Source of the DNA: Sphingopyxis sp. USTB-05
GTDB lineage: Bacteria; Pseudomonadota; Alphaproteobacteria; Sphingomonadales; Sphingomonadaceae
Direction: 5' to 3'
Length of the DNA: 64,000 nt
Assembly: GCF_023822045.1 (NCBI RefSeq)
Contig: NZ_CP084712.1
Coordinates: 2,046,001-2,110,000 of the forward strand
Under the pieces are notes generated by a model. The model did not search any database. It saw nothing but the letters and a program-made list of their open reading frames with translations, and was not told the DNA's origin. Within the stretch, counting starts at the first letter, position 1, and each line of letters starts with the position of its first letter. Of the stretch, positions 45,637 to 55,743 are shown piece by piece. The position numbers and the translations under genes were made by a program.

Positions 45637-46035
45637 TCAGAGCAAATCGAGGGAGAGGTTCGGGATAACCTCGGTGGTCCCGAGGTTAATCTTGCGGCCG
45701 CTTGCTAACGGCGCGGGCTTTGCGTCGACGTCGACTGTCGACTTTTTCCGCGAGCGCGGCGGAACGCGAACGACATCCTTTTGCCGCACATTTTCACGGT
45801 TTGTCTTGCGGGCATTGGTAAGTGCGGTACGCAACATGCTCTCGCTTACTCGAGCATCGTTCATCCATTCGCGCACGCCATCTTTGCGAAGCAGCGCCGG
45901 CAGCTTCACCATGGGGCAGTGCGCGATAACTGCGCTTGCGAACTGTGTCGCAGCGACGCGAGGCACGTCGGCATTGGATGCCGCTTCGACAAGCGACTTC
46001 CCGACTAATGCGCCAAATTCTTCGTGCGTGTGCAT
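45637..46035 (-). CDS. Small hypothetical mobilisation-linked protein
   Basis: 132 residues. A helical N-terminal half and a basic central part (RKTNRENVRQKDVVRVPPRSRKKS in outline), ending in PNLSLDLL. AGGAG lies 8 bases before ATG 46035; ATG 46041 is the alternative. Its C-terminus is copied in the chimera 45244-45501. First gene of the minus-strand row towards mobC. Function is unknown. Confidence 0.55.
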   Translation of the reverse strand: MHTHEEFGALVGKSLVEAASNADVPRVAATQFASAVIAHCPMVKLPALLRKDGVREWMNDARVSESMLRTALTNARKTNRENVRQKDVVRVPPRSRKKSTVDVDAKPAPLASGRKINLGTTEVIPNLSLDLL

Positions 46036-46196
46036 TTCCATTTCTCCTGTCGTGAAGGCTGGATTGCCTTCTGCTCGACAGGACGCACGTATGCATTGTG
46101 CGTGAGGCGTCCCACGGGGGGCTACATCGCATTAATGTTTTAGCTGCAATTTTAGGCGACTAGCTCGGAATACCAGTCCCACCGATTGAGCGAGCG

Positions 46197-47669
46197 ATGA
46201 TTAAACAACTGAAGCAGGCGATGGCGTTAATGGATCCTGCATCGAGTTTCGACTTTTTCCGAATCGCTGCCGACATCCGCAAGGAAGTTGATAAGCGACT
46301 GAATGGCGGAATTGATCGGGAGGAGTTTGAAAGGCAGCTCTTTCAGTTTCCTGACATGGCACAATTGCCGATTGGTCATCTTTTCGATCACCGCGTGAGA
46401 ATGCCCGAGCAACAAGCCAGGACGCTGCTCGCAGGAGATGAGGCCGCCCTAAGAGAGGTTCTTTCTCAGATGCTATGCAACCCTCACGAACAGGGTGCGG
46501 AGATAGTCGCAGAGGCACTCAAGCTTGATCCCAGCGAAGATGCACACCGTTTCGTCGATTTTCATCGATCATATCCGAACCTAGCGATCAATTGTCTGAC
46601 TGGCCATCATGAGGCCGCGCTAGCAATTTCGCTACTGACCCCAAAGTTAGATATTCCGAAGTTCAATCATCTGCTCGTCTCAACTGCGATCTACTACGGT
46701 GCGCTTCAGCTGCAGATTGTCTCAGCGCGCCAGCGGGGAATTGAGATATTTCAGTTCGGAGAGGAGGAAGATGAAAAAGGCCGATCAATGGGCGCAGTGG
46801 TCGACAATTTCGCTCTAATAGGCGCTGGGCTGGAAAAAGCCTTCGACGGCGTTTTCTCGGATAAAAAGCTCAAAGGTAGGCCATTAGAAATCATAAGCCA
46901 GCTCAGGGAGTTTGGAGAAACATTCGAAAAAGAAGCGTATGTCAAACGCCTCGGCCTGAGCGAGGCTGACCTGCTCCACGAACTCCGCACTTTCTATGGC
47001 TACCTATCTCCACGGATCGATTTGATCAGGTCGTGTATGAACCGAGCTAAGCCAAAACCCGCGTTCAAGGATCATGATCCAAAAAATGCCAGGCTGCGAA
47101 GCGAGATGCGTGCTTTCGTTACCACGGCGGTAGCCGGAGGCGTGACGGGCGGCGAACAAATTGCGTTTGCAGGTCTGCGGCTATTATCATTTTCGCGGCT
47201 ACTTCCAAATATAGTATCAGGGCGAACGCGATGGCCAAAGCGCCATGAACGTTGGTTTGGCCCCCTTGCCGGATTTCAGAATAAAGACGCCGCGAAGCTG
47301 ATCCTCGTGGCGCGCTCGGCGGTCTGGATCACGTCACAGTATCCACCGGCATTTAGCCCGGAGGGGCACCCGTATGATCTTCGGGGCTCCTTTGAGTTGC
47401 ACACCAAAAAAGGAAATGTTCCGGGTCAAGATCTGATCAAAGCTACGAAGAAAAAGGCAAGCGCTTGGATCGTGCCTGATCATGTTGCATCGGCTACTGC
47501 CGATCTTGGCGGTGCCCAGCAATGGGATATCCAACCAGAATTCTATTTAGGAAGCGCAGCGCCAATCGGCCCAGCTGCAAGCAAAAGCTCGATGCATTTG
47601 GGATTGGGGAGGAGCCACATCCCTTCCCCGCTTTACTCCGCTCCGCGGAAATCTCATCATCTCTATTGA
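46197..47669 (+). CDS. Hypothetical protein between mob genes and McrBC
   Basis: 490 residues, not recognised. It is mostly helical with an acidic loop (FGEEEDEKGRS) and a hydrophobic segment near VTTAVAGGVTGGEQIAFAGL. The base composition is visibly AT-richer than its neighbours. It converges on mcrC, about 100 bases away. The gene could be defence cargo, but there is no motif to support that. Confidence 0.5.
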   Translation: MIKQLKQAMALMDPASSFDFFRIAADIRKEVDKRLNGGIDREEFERQLFQFPDMAQLPIGHLFDHRVRMPEQQARTLLAGDEAALREVLSQMLCNPHEQGAEIVAEALKLDPSEDAHRFVDFHRSYPNLAINCLTGHHEAALAISLLTPKLDIPKFNHLLVSTAIYYGALQLQIVSARQRGIEIFQFGEEEDEKGRSMGAVVDNFALIGAGLEKAFDGVFSDKKLKGRPLEIISQLREFGETFEKEAYVKRLGLSEADLLHELRTFYGYLSPRIDLIRSCMNRAKPKPAFKDHDPKNARLRSEMRAFVTTAVAGGVTGGEQIAFAGLRLLSFSRLLPNIVSGRTRWPKRHERWFGPLAGFQNKDAAKLILVARSAVWITSQYPPAFSPEGHPYDLRGSFELHTKKGNVPGQDLIKATKKKASAWIVPDHVASATADLGGAQQWDIQPEFYLGSAAPIGPAASKSSMHLGLGRSHIPSPLYSAPRKSHHLY

Positions 47670-47773
47670 GCAGGGAATGGAAGGAGGAAAAATGTATCTA
47701 AGCGCCCGCAGCATCGATCGCTGAGCTGATATTCTCATTAACGCTCCTCTTTCCCCATCATCCTCCCTGAGCT

Positions 47774-49150
47774 TCAATTGATCAACCCGTTCAGCCGGGA
47801 AACATCTACGGCGTGATCAATCTGCGTATTTCGGTTGAACTGCGTAACCGCGGACAAAAGTTGCGAAATTTGTGCCCGTCCCGTTGATATTTCGGTCAGA
47901 TTCAGAGTGGCTGTATTCAGCAATTTATCCGACCCGACAATATTGTGATTGCTGATCGCGCCCGCCCTCCGACCCAACCCACCATGATGCGGGTACAGCA
48001 GCATGAGGTTTCGACAGTCGTAGATCTGCCCGTAGGCCATCATTTGATAAACATCGCCTTGGCTCACGCCCTGCTTCGGGTCATCAATAGACGCCGCGAG
48101 GCGCTTCCATTTCGTATCGATAATGATCACTGGATTGCTGCCGCGACGAACGATTATATCGGGCTTCGTCATGAAACGGCGAGCTCCTGTCGGCGCCAGA
48201 TCATCGTCAAGTTCGGCGAGGCAGTGAAGCCGCCCGCCTTGCAAGTGAACGGTGAGGCCGGTGCCAGCACAGGCGCGTCGGATCAATCTCCCAACATATT
48301 CCTCAAAGAGTTTGTTCATCTCGAAGAGCAATGAAAAACCAGTGCCTTGCCCGCTAGTAGTGGTTTGGAAGCGATCGCCAAGAAGGAGACGCGCAAGCGC
48401 GAGCAGATCCTTCCACCTAGAATTGGTGCGGTCGAGAATGACTTGGTCCCAAGGAAGCTGTTTTATGGGCACGTCGCGGATATCAGCGAGCGCAAATCCG
48501 AGCTCGCGAAGCCGACGCTGGTTCCGCTCAGAACGAGAGATTGTCATCAGCCGCCGCACCGCAGCTTTCATGATCTGATTGAGGGGAATGTCACTCGAAA
48601 GCTCATCGAATCGGCAGGCGAGACGATCGGGCGCTGCAGCGAGAGATGTAAACTGCCGTTTGACGTCCAGGCGGCCGCGAAGCTTGGGCAGATCATCTTC
48701 AAAGCCCGCATAACGCCGCGGCAGACCTCTATGCAGAGCGCCGAACAGTTTTTCGCAGAAGAGGCGAATAAGGATCTCGAGAAGATTCTCCTTTTGGCGT
48801 CCAAGTTCGGCCATCTGCCCGCTCGCAATGTCGAGATCGAGTGCGGTCGCCAGCATATGTACGAGGTTCTGACGGATCTGCGACTTCGACTCGTCGCTAT
48901 CACCATCGCCGAGCCCGTCGATCTTTGGCAGTATTTCGAGCGAGCAGCCTTCGGCAGCAATAATTCCTACGACCTGCTGAGCCTTTAGGAAGCTTCTCGC
49001 ATGTTGCAAAATTCGCGCACCATCATCGCCACCCAGGGGACTGGCTTTGGCAACGGCGGCAAGGCGATCCGCCGCCCACTGAGGAATCTCATCCTCACCG
49101 GGGCCGTAGTTGATCTTACGCCACTCAAGAATGGAGCGGTGATGGATCAT
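47774..49150 (-). CDS. mcrC: McrC family nuclease subunit
   Basis: 458 residues. McrC acts with McrB to cut DNA with modified cytosines. The N-terminal part is the McrB-binding region. The nuclease centre is KPDIIVRRGSNPVIIIDTKWK in pattern (Asp, then Asp-x-Lys). The helical core LPKLRGRLDVKRQ is conserved. The start overlaps the mcrB stop by 4 bases, as usual. Confidence 0.9.
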   Translation of the reverse strand: MIHHRSILEWRKINYGPGEDEIPQWAADRLAAVAKASPLGGDDGARILQHARSFLKAQQVVGIIAAEGCSLEILPKIDGLGDGDSDESKSQIRQNLVHMLATALDLDIASGQMAELGRQKENLLEILIRLFCEKLFGALHRGLPRRYAGFEDDLPKLRGRLDVKRQFTSLAAAPDRLACRFDELSSDIPLNQIMKAAVRRLMTISRSERNQRRLRELGFALADIRDVPIKQLPWDQVILDRTNSRWKDLLALARLLLGDRFQTTTSGQGTGFSLLFEMNKLFEEYVGRLIRRACAGTGLTVHLQGGRLHCLAELDDDLAPTGARRFMTKPDIIVRRGSNPVIIIDTKWKRLAASIDDPKQGVSQGDVYQMMAYGQIYDCRNLMLLYPHHGGLGRRAGAISNHNIVGSDKLLNTATLNLTEISTGRAQISQLLSAVTQFNRNTQIDHAVDVSRLNGLIN

Positions 49151-50979
49151 CCGAAATAATCATACACGTCATCGTCAAACTCATCGCGAACGGACCAGCG
49201 ATAGCGTTCTTCGCCAAAACCGTCCGACTGCATACCGGCTGGCGGCATAAGTTTGACCTGGGTTACAAAACGTCCTGCTCCGTCGGCATCTCCGAGCACC
49301 AATGCAACCTTGCTCCAGTCCTCATAAAAATACTCAGCGAGAAGCGGGATTATGCGGTGTCGCATCACATCATGAACATCGTCGATGTCCGCGCAATGCA
49401 TGAAATAGGCATGCCCAATTTGATGTTCACGATCGAAAAGATACTCGATCCGCTCGTTGAGCGTCCGCAGGAGGGCGACAAGATTAATACCTGTCAGTGT
49501 CGAAGAGTCCTTTAGGAGCTCAGGCCTTGGCATCAACTCCTGAAAAGTGAAACGACGACGAAGCGCGGTATCAAGGAGCGCAATCGAGCGATCTGCCGTG
49601 TTCATCGTACCAATTATATGGAGGTTGTCAGGAACGCCAAAATTGTCGCCCGAATAGGGCAGTTTGACGGTCATCGCATTCTTCCGTCCAACGCGCTTAT
49701 CGTCTTCGATTAGCGTTATGAGCTCGCCGAACACCTTAGAAATGTTTGCGCGGTTGATCTCGTCGATTATGAGCACAAACTGGTCTGGGCTCTCCTTGAT
49801 CGTGGCTTCGCTGCCAGGAAGCAGTCGCGACAGAGCCTCGTGTTTGAGGCGCGACTGCTTCAAACGATAGCAGCTGCGCATCGTGAATTTCCCGTCATGG
49901 ATCGTTTCCACGGGGAGCGGTTCATCTAATGTAAGAAGCCATCGGACGGCGCGCCGGTGATTATACTCTCGAACATCCGTTGGCTGATACTCATACGGTC
50001 CGACGATTTCGCCTATAGCGCGAAAATAGGAATTGCCGGCCGATACGACCACCAGGTCACCGATTTCCATGGATGTCCGGAAACGCCAAATCTGTGAGAT
50101 ATTACCGTCGTTGCCGTTGGTGCCAGGTTCGATCTCGTTCCACTTGTCGTGAATCGCCTGATACTGATCATATTTGGAATCCGACCAATCGATGTCGCCG
50201 CCCCATCCCAGCACGATATAATTGCCGTCAATGGCGGCATCGTAGATATGATCCTCGCTCCCCGCACGACCCAGCGACATCTTAAAAATCTGGCGGCCGG
50301 CAAGATCGTAACCCTTGGCCTGCCCGGCGGCTTTGCGTGATTGTTCGGCAAGTGCGCAAATGTCCCGGAAGATGCCGGTCTTTGGTTCGAGCCGAAATCC
50401 GACACTGGGGGAATCTTCATCAGATTCTTCGCCTCCGGTGACGGGACGCATGCCTTCGACGAATTCTTCGTAGGCATAAGACTGGTGAAACGTGACAAAG
50501 TCAATTTGCCCCGCCTTCCGAAGCGCCTCATATCTCGCAAGGACCTCAGCACGTGTTGAGGGCGCGGTACCGTCGCAAAGCCGAACGGCTTTTTCGGCGG
50601 TATGAAACGTTTTCCCGGTCCCGGGAGGTCCATAGAGGATCAAGTTAGTGGGATTAACGTCGGGCCGTGCATCGTCAGCCTGCGCCTCTCGGGAAATAAG
50701 CCCGTCTTCAGTGCGCTCGACAACTTCGAACCCGAGACGTGTCACCATCTTCCTTGACCGCGTAGCATCAAAGATCCGCTCCGGCTCTCCTCCGACTTTA
50801 CGGATCGCAACATTTGTGATGGCTTTGCAGGGATAAAGCTTCCCCCGCTCGGCAATCCAATACTTCTGTGGTTCACCGAACCCATGCGCCTCAACAAATA
50901 CGCTGAGCGTCGTGCGGTCAAATTCGTCGAGCGTTTCAAGGACGGCTTCGCGCGTCAGCATATCGGGTTCCAATTCCAA
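49147..50979 (-). CDS. mcrB: McrB AAA+ GTPase with inserted EVE-like domain
   Basis: 610 residues. The ~1-100 part has GEPQKYWIAERGKLYPCKAI, like the ScoMcrA-type head. Walker A is GPPGTGKT (117-124) and Walker B is LIIDEINRAN. The GTPase signature is GTMNTADRS. Between Walker A and B, about residues 225-385, sits an EVE/PUA-like domain (NYIVLGWGGDIDWSD…GDLVVVSAG), a probable modified-base reader. TTG 50979 is the first standard start, but a protein-like frame (…ISDRASFTAALDWYQS) continues upstream to about 51043 without one. Confidence 0.85.
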   Translation of the reverse strand: MELEPDMLTREAVLETLDEFDRTTLSVFVEAHGFGEPQKYWIAERGKLYPCKAITNVAIRKVGGEPERIFDATRSRKMVTRLGFEVVERTEDGLISREAQADDARPDVNPTNLILYGPPGTGKTFHTAEKAVRLCDGTAPSTRAEVLARYEALRKAGQIDFVTFHQSYAYEEFVEGMRPVTGGEESDEDSPSVGFRLEPKTGIFRDICALAEQSRKAAGQAKGYDLAGRQIFKMSLGRAGSEDHIYDAAIDGNYIVLGWGGDIDWSDSKYDQYQAIHDKWNEIEPGTNGNDGNISQIWRFRTSMEIGDLVVVSAGNSYFRAIGEIVGPYEYQPTDVREYNHRRAVRWLLTLDEPLPVETIHDGKFTMRSCYRLKQSRLKHEALSRLLPGSEATIKESPDQFVLIIDEINRANISKVFGELITLIEDDKRVGRKNAMTVKLPYSGDNFGVPDNLHIIGTMNTADRSIALLDTALRRRFTFQELMPRPELLKDSSTLTGINLVALLRTLNERIEYLFDREHQIGHAYFMHCADIDDVHDVMRHRIIPLLAEYFYEDWSKVALVLGDADGAGRFVTQVKLMPPAGMQSDGFGEERYRWSVRDEFDDDVYDYFG

Positions 50980-51098
50980 CGATTGATACCAGTCGAGCGC
51001 AGCAGTGAAGCTCGCCCGGTCCGAGATATCGAGTTTGATTACGGGTCAGCGCTTTGACTCGCAGGTTAATCCCCGCTGGTCGCAAGGGGAGAGTTATT

Positions 51099-53780
51099 TC
51101 ACGACATAGGCAACCCGACCAGTGTTGAACGCTCGAAGTTTGCCCAGCCGGTTGGATCGAGGAACTTATCGAAATCGTCGCGTGTCAACAGGGAGTAATG
51201 GAACTTACTGTCTTCAGCCAAGCGTTCAGATGCTTCCTTTTTTGCGAGCACAATGGGATCGTTCTCCTTCCACGCCGATTTGACCTCGACCAAATGCGTA
51301 GAGCCGTCTTCGCGCAGGATTAGGAAATCGGGGTAATAATTGCAGACGGTACGAGATTCTGGGTGGATGTAGTTTACTCGAAAGCCAGACTGCCCATGCA
51401 CCAGCATGCCGGTGAAGTAAATTTTGTCGCCGTCGTTGAGTTTAAGGACCTTCTCAAAGAAGTCGATCTCGGGCTGGCTGTCGAAGCAGTAGTGGTCAAG
51501 GTGGAAGGTCCGATGCCGTGTGCCTACGTACTCCGGGAAATCTCGACTAGCGACGAGTTGCGGCTTAGCCCGGAAGGTGAATGACGGGACGCTGTTTGTT
51601 TCCGGGTTATAGCCCTTAACCAGCTCGATTTTTTCCTCGACTGAATCATCGAACGTCTTGATTTCAAAGATCGCGTGGAAAATGGACGGAATTACCAGAT
51701 CATATAAAACGTCGTTCGACATGTTCACCGCTTCGACTAGTCGGGGCAGGCCTGCATCGGTACTCTCCAACATGGTCGAGATGTCAAAGGGAGAGACGCT
51801 ATCGCCTGCGAAGTAGCGGGCTGCTTCGGCAACCAGAGTGTATTCGCTGAACTTGCGATTTTCGAGGCGCGCCGTGACATCTTCTTGCTCGTCGATCGCC
51901 GCGTTCACTGCCTTCCGGCGGCGCAGGATTGCGCGATAAGGTTCCAGGGCGGCGTCCGAAAGGTCGAATGCCAGCCTTTCGGGTTCATCTTTTCGCCGCG
52001 TTTGAAACAGCTGACGGCGGCGCGTGATCGTTAGGACCACCGGAGGAGGGACGGCTGTGACGATGTATGTCTCATTGTCATCGGTCTTTTTCGGGCCAAT
52101 CTCATCGGTCGTTACGCGGAAATTCTGCTGAAGCTCATCCTTCAGGATCTCCATGTTCTCGGCCGATAGGTAAATGTGCCCAGTTTCCTGAACATCGCCG
52201 ATCGAGCGCAGGCAGCGCATGGTTGATTGCAAAACAAAAATGCGGGACTTGGGCTTGCGATAAAGCGCTACGCCGAACAATGAACGGCAATTCCAGCCTT
52301 CGCGCCCTTTTCCGACCAGTAAGATAAACTGCTTATCCGACGATTCGGTATCGAGCCGATTGAACTCGCGGATATCTTCATCCGTCGTAAGCTTTTCATC
52401 GCCGACGTTCACCAAAATCCGGCTCGTCGCCACGCCTAGATCGGTGAGAATCTTTTCCAATGCGGGGCGAAGTTCATTGTCGAGTTCATCAATTGTGGAT
52501 GCGAAGATTGCCAGCTTGGGGAGCATCCCCTCCCTGCGGTTTTCGCCTTCGCGCTCCCAGAAGTCCTGCACCGCCAGCTTAAGGAAGTCGCCCGACTTCA
52601 CGTTGCCGGAATAATCGACAAAATCGGGCTGTTTGAGGTATTTGTTATCGATCGCTGGCTTCAGGCCGTAGGCATAAACCACTTCGGGCATGATCGTATC
52701 TTTGACATACGGCGTGCCAGTGAAATTGTAGCAACCGACTACGCTGGTCTTCTTGTGTTCCAGAGCGCGTGCCAGCTCGTCGATAGTAGTACGCAACGCA
52801 GAATCTTGCTTGGCCTGACCCAGATCCTTTTCGAGCGCGGCTCCCATCGAATGGTGCGCTTCATCGACATAGACACCGAGCTGTGGCAGGCGGGCGATGC
52901 GTTGAAATCGCGCGTTGACTGCCAGATCAGCGTCGGTTTCTGGCGCAGCTTCGCCCAACATTTCGTATAGTTCACCATATACCTCCGACAGCGTGCCTGT
53001 CTTTTCGGAGAACAGCTTGTCGGTCGCAGTTGTTGTGGCAGAACGGCGTTTCAGGATGATCTTCTGCGTGTTCGAAATGATGACGTTGAACGATGAGCCG
53101 TCCTGCGCGCCGATGGTCGATGCAGTGTCATCAAGGAAATGGAATTTCAGATTTGAACGCAGGAAATTGGCATATTCCGGCGGGACGACGTTGCTGAGAT
53201 CGAACGTCTGGATTTCCTTCAGCGATTGCAGCACCGTCTTGTCGGGCGCGAACACCAGCGCATTTTTGCAAAAGCGCGCGTCTTTGCTGAATTTGTTAGC
53301 TAGCAGAAACTCATAGAAGATGCACGTCGCCATTAGAATAGTTTTGCCCAGCCCCATGGTCAGCGCAAAAATGTAGTTTGGATAGGATCGGGCGCGTTCA
53401 CTCAGTTTCGCGAAGATGGCCTCATATTGCGCCTCGCCTTCGAGCTCCATGAACGGCAGCAGTGTGCCCTGTCCTCTGCGATCAGCGCCGGTCGTCTGGA
53501 ACGCGGTGAAGAGACCTTCATTCTTCGCCCATTGCTGAAACAGCTGGTGAACGTGGGCGTTGTCGCCAAACTCCTTTAGGAAGACATAAATCTCCAACGC
53601 CTCGAACTGCGGCTTGCGAAGGAAGGCATCTGTCCGCAGTGCGGGATCGTTGAAATCTAGGATTTGCTTCGAAAGCTGCTTATAGTCCCTCCGGATCGTG
53701 CCGCGGTTGTCGGTGTAGAATTTCAACAGGGCCTGGAAGAAGGCGAAATCCTGCCGGATCGTCTTCTTGCCCTTAGCCAT
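51099..53780 (-). CDS. Type III restriction enzyme Res-like helicase
   Basis: 893 residues. The SF2 motor has a P-loop-like stretch TMGLGKTILMA, a DEAH-type box YVDEAHHSMG, SAT-like motif NFTGTPYV and motif VI in GREGWNCRSLFG. The C-terminal part includes a PD-(D/E)XK-like stretch (YPDFLILREDGSTHLVEVKSAW), so the nuclease domain is present. It overlaps the Mod gene by 8 bases. Type III enzymes need both subunits to cut. Confidence 0.85.
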   Translation of the reverse strand: MAKGKKTIRQDFAFFQALLKFYTDNRGTIRRDYKQLSKQILDFNDPALRTDAFLRKPQFEALEIYVFLKEFGDNAHVHQLFQQWAKNEGLFTAFQTTGADRRGQGTLLPFMELEGEAQYEAIFAKLSERARSYPNYIFALTMGLGKTILMATCIFYEFLLANKFSKDARFCKNALVFAPDKTVLQSLKEIQTFDLSNVVPPEYANFLRSNLKFHFLDDTASTIGAQDGSSFNVIISNTQKIILKRRSATTTATDKLFSEKTGTLSEVYGELYEMLGEAAPETDADLAVNARFQRIARLPQLGVYVDEAHHSMGAALEKDLGQAKQDSALRTTIDELARALEHKKTSVVGCYNFTGTPYVKDTIMPEVVYAYGLKPAIDNKYLKQPDFVDYSGNVKSGDFLKLAVQDFWEREGENRREGMLPKLAIFASTIDELDNELRPALEKILTDLGVATSRILVNVGDEKLTTDEDIREFNRLDTESSDKQFILLVGKGREGWNCRSLFGVALYRKPKSRIFVLQSTMRCLRSIGDVQETGHIYLSAENMEILKDELQQNFRVTTDEIGPKKTDDNETYIVTAVPPPVVLTITRRRQLFQTRRKDEPERLAFDLSDAALEPYRAILRRRKAVNAAIDEQEDVTARLENRKFSEYTLVAEAARYFAGDSVSPFDISTMLESTDAGLPRLVEAVNMSNDVLYDLVIPSIFHAIFEIKTFDDSVEEKIELVKGYNPETNSVPSFTFRAKPQLVASRDFPEYVGTRHRTFHLDHYCFDSQPEIDFFEKVLKLNDGDKIYFTGMLVHGQSGFRVNYIHPESRTVCNYYPDFLILREDGSTHLVEVKSAWKENDPIVLAKKEASERLAEDSKFHYSLLTRDDFDKFLDPTGWANFERSTLVGLPMS

Positions 53781-55704
53781 TCTCGGTTTCGCCTTCCCAT
53801 GACTCAGAAAGGAGGTCGGTGATCTTCACTCGGATTGTCCCGGCATCGGCAGGGATCGAATATCGGCCAGCCACCAGTTCATCCTTGCTCGGCGCATCGA
53901 CGATGGCGGGAGTCAGCACCGCCCCGTCATAGTGAAAATCAACTTTTACGCTTTCAACGAGCTGGCGCCAGTCGACTACCGCATCGCTCTCGAGCGAAAG
54001 CTTTTGTAGCAGGTTCATTGGATAGAACCCCTTGATGACCAGTTCGCCATTCTCGATGGCAAGGCGCGCGTCGGAAGCTCTTTTGAAATGGAGGTGAGCC
54101 TTGTCGCGGATCAGATCGGTCACCATCACCTCGATGTCAAAAGGCTTGGCTTCCTTTTGCAGCGCCGGTCCAAGGTCCGGCTCATGCCCCATGCAGACGA
54201 GATGGATGCGCTCGACCGGCTTGTTGGGCGCACCGGCCTGACGGCGTTCAAACGCCTTAAAATCGAGGCCATTGATCACTTCGTTCAGATCTTGGCGAGT
54301 CGCGATGCGGTTCACCGGCATGATCTTAACCAGATAGCCTTCGCGCTGACCGTCGAACGCGCTGCTAGCTGGAAGCGGCTGCAGCTCCATCGCCTCACGG
54401 ATAAGTTCCTTGGCCTCGACCGGGTTGCGGAAAAGGTCGTAATTGTTGACGTTATACAGCTCGAAGCCGAGATAGTATTTTTCCGGCGCGGTGGCCCCTC
54501 CGCTCACTAAGTCATTGCTCCCGCCGCCGATGTCTCTCCGAGTTGCGTTCAACCGCTTGATCGTAGTTTCGATGGCTCCCAGATTGATGTCAGCGCCAAT
54601 AAAGCGACGACCAAGCTTCATTGCGACTGCTTGAGTGGTTCCTGACCCCATGAAACAGTCGAAGACAAGTCCCCCTTGTTCGGAACAGGTCGAAATTACA
54701 CGCTGCAAGAGCCGTTCCGGCTTCTGGGTTGGATAATCGACCCGTTCGCTCGACCCGGGGCTAATCCGGCTGACATCATCCCAGATATCCAGGACGGCGG
54801 TCCCTTTGGCATCCTTTAGAAATTTTTTTCGACTGAGGCTTTTACCGGTTGATGAGAGGATGATCTCGCCTGCGTCGTAAAGGTCCTGCATCTTGGCTTG
54901 CGAGTACCGCCAATATCCGGAAACACCGAGAAACGTGTAATATGGGTTACCCTTTGCAGCCCCACCTGGACCATCAACTGGGACCAGTCTGTATTTCTCG
55001 CCAGACTCTGGGTCTACGTGTTTGTAGTCTCTGTTCAGTATTTCTTCTGTGTAAGGGACAAATTGATCATTCCAAACTGGATTTCCTGATTTCGAGTATA
55101 AATATAAATAGTCAGATACTCGACCAAAAAACTTTGCGCCTTGCCCGCTATTTCCCTGAGCGTGAGACCTACGCCACGTTATGCAATTGTGAAATTTATC
55201 AGGTCCAAATATTTCATCAAGTATTAATCGGATGTGGTGGCCACGATGCGAATCGCAATGGAAAAATATTGAACCATTTTCTGATAGAAGCTCCCTGCAC
55301 AGCGCAATTCGTTCGTAAACAAACTGACAGTACTGATCATTCGACCAGATGTCGGCGTACTGCATTTCTTCAAAGGCAGATCCATCGCTATGTGCGGATG
55401 CGCCCTTAATCCTTATTTCTTTTCTATAGTCTACCTTACTGTCAAATGGAGGATCTATGTAAACGAGATCAACCTTGCCGCGAAAATCCCGCAGCAGGTG
55501 GGACATTACCTGAAGATTATCGCCCCAGTAGATGCGGTTCCACCAGCCATCCGTAGGATCACCGTACGATTCCCTCTTCTGGGCAGGGAAATACTGGGTG
55601 GATTTGAACGGGCGCTTGCCCGCCCAACGCAATTCGGGGAACCCACGGATAGGTGGCAGATCGAATTCAAACGTCTCAAATGCCTCTGGGATATCCTTGC
55701 TCAT
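53773..55704 (-). CDS. Type III DNA methyltransferase (Mod)
   Basis: 643 residues. Beta-class amino-methyltransferase: motif IV DLVYIDPPF (Asp84-Phe87) precedes motif I FDCFMGSGTT. The target-recognition region lies between and after them. DPPF instead of DPPY is seen in some adenine methyltransferases. It starts 39 bases downstream of the helicase gene's stop. Confidence 0.85.
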   Translation of the reverse strand: MSKDIPEAFETFEFDLPPIRGFPELRWAGKRPFKSTQYFPAQKRESYGDPTDGWWNRIYWGDNLQVMSHLLRDFRGKVDLVYIDPPFDSKVDYRKEIRIKGASAHSDGSAFEEMQYADIWSNDQYCQFVYERIALCRELLSENGSIFFHCDSHRGHHIRLILDEIFGPDKFHNCITWRRSHAQGNSGQGAKFFGRVSDYLYLYSKSGNPVWNDQFVPYTEEILNRDYKHVDPESGEKYRLVPVDGPGGAAKGNPYYTFLGVSGYWRYSQAKMQDLYDAGEIILSSTGKSLSRKKFLKDAKGTAVLDIWDDVSRISPGSSERVDYPTQKPERLLQRVISTCSEQGGLVFDCFMGSGTTQAVAMKLGRRFIGADINLGAIETTIKRLNATRRDIGGGSNDLVSGGATAPEKYYLGFELYNVNNYDLFRNPVEAKELIREAMELQPLPASSAFDGQREGYLVKIMPVNRIATRQDLNEVINGLDFKAFERRQAGAPNKPVERIHLVCMGHEPDLGPALQKEAKPFDIEVMVTDLIRDKAHLHFKRASDARLAIENGELVIKGFYPMNLLQKLSLESDAVVDWRQLVESVKVDFHYDGAVLTPAIVDAPSKDELVAGRYSIPADAGTIRVKITDLLSESWEGETENG

Positions 55705-55743
55705 GCCGCCCTTTCAAGTCCCGCTTTTTGCTTTTGCCAGGCC

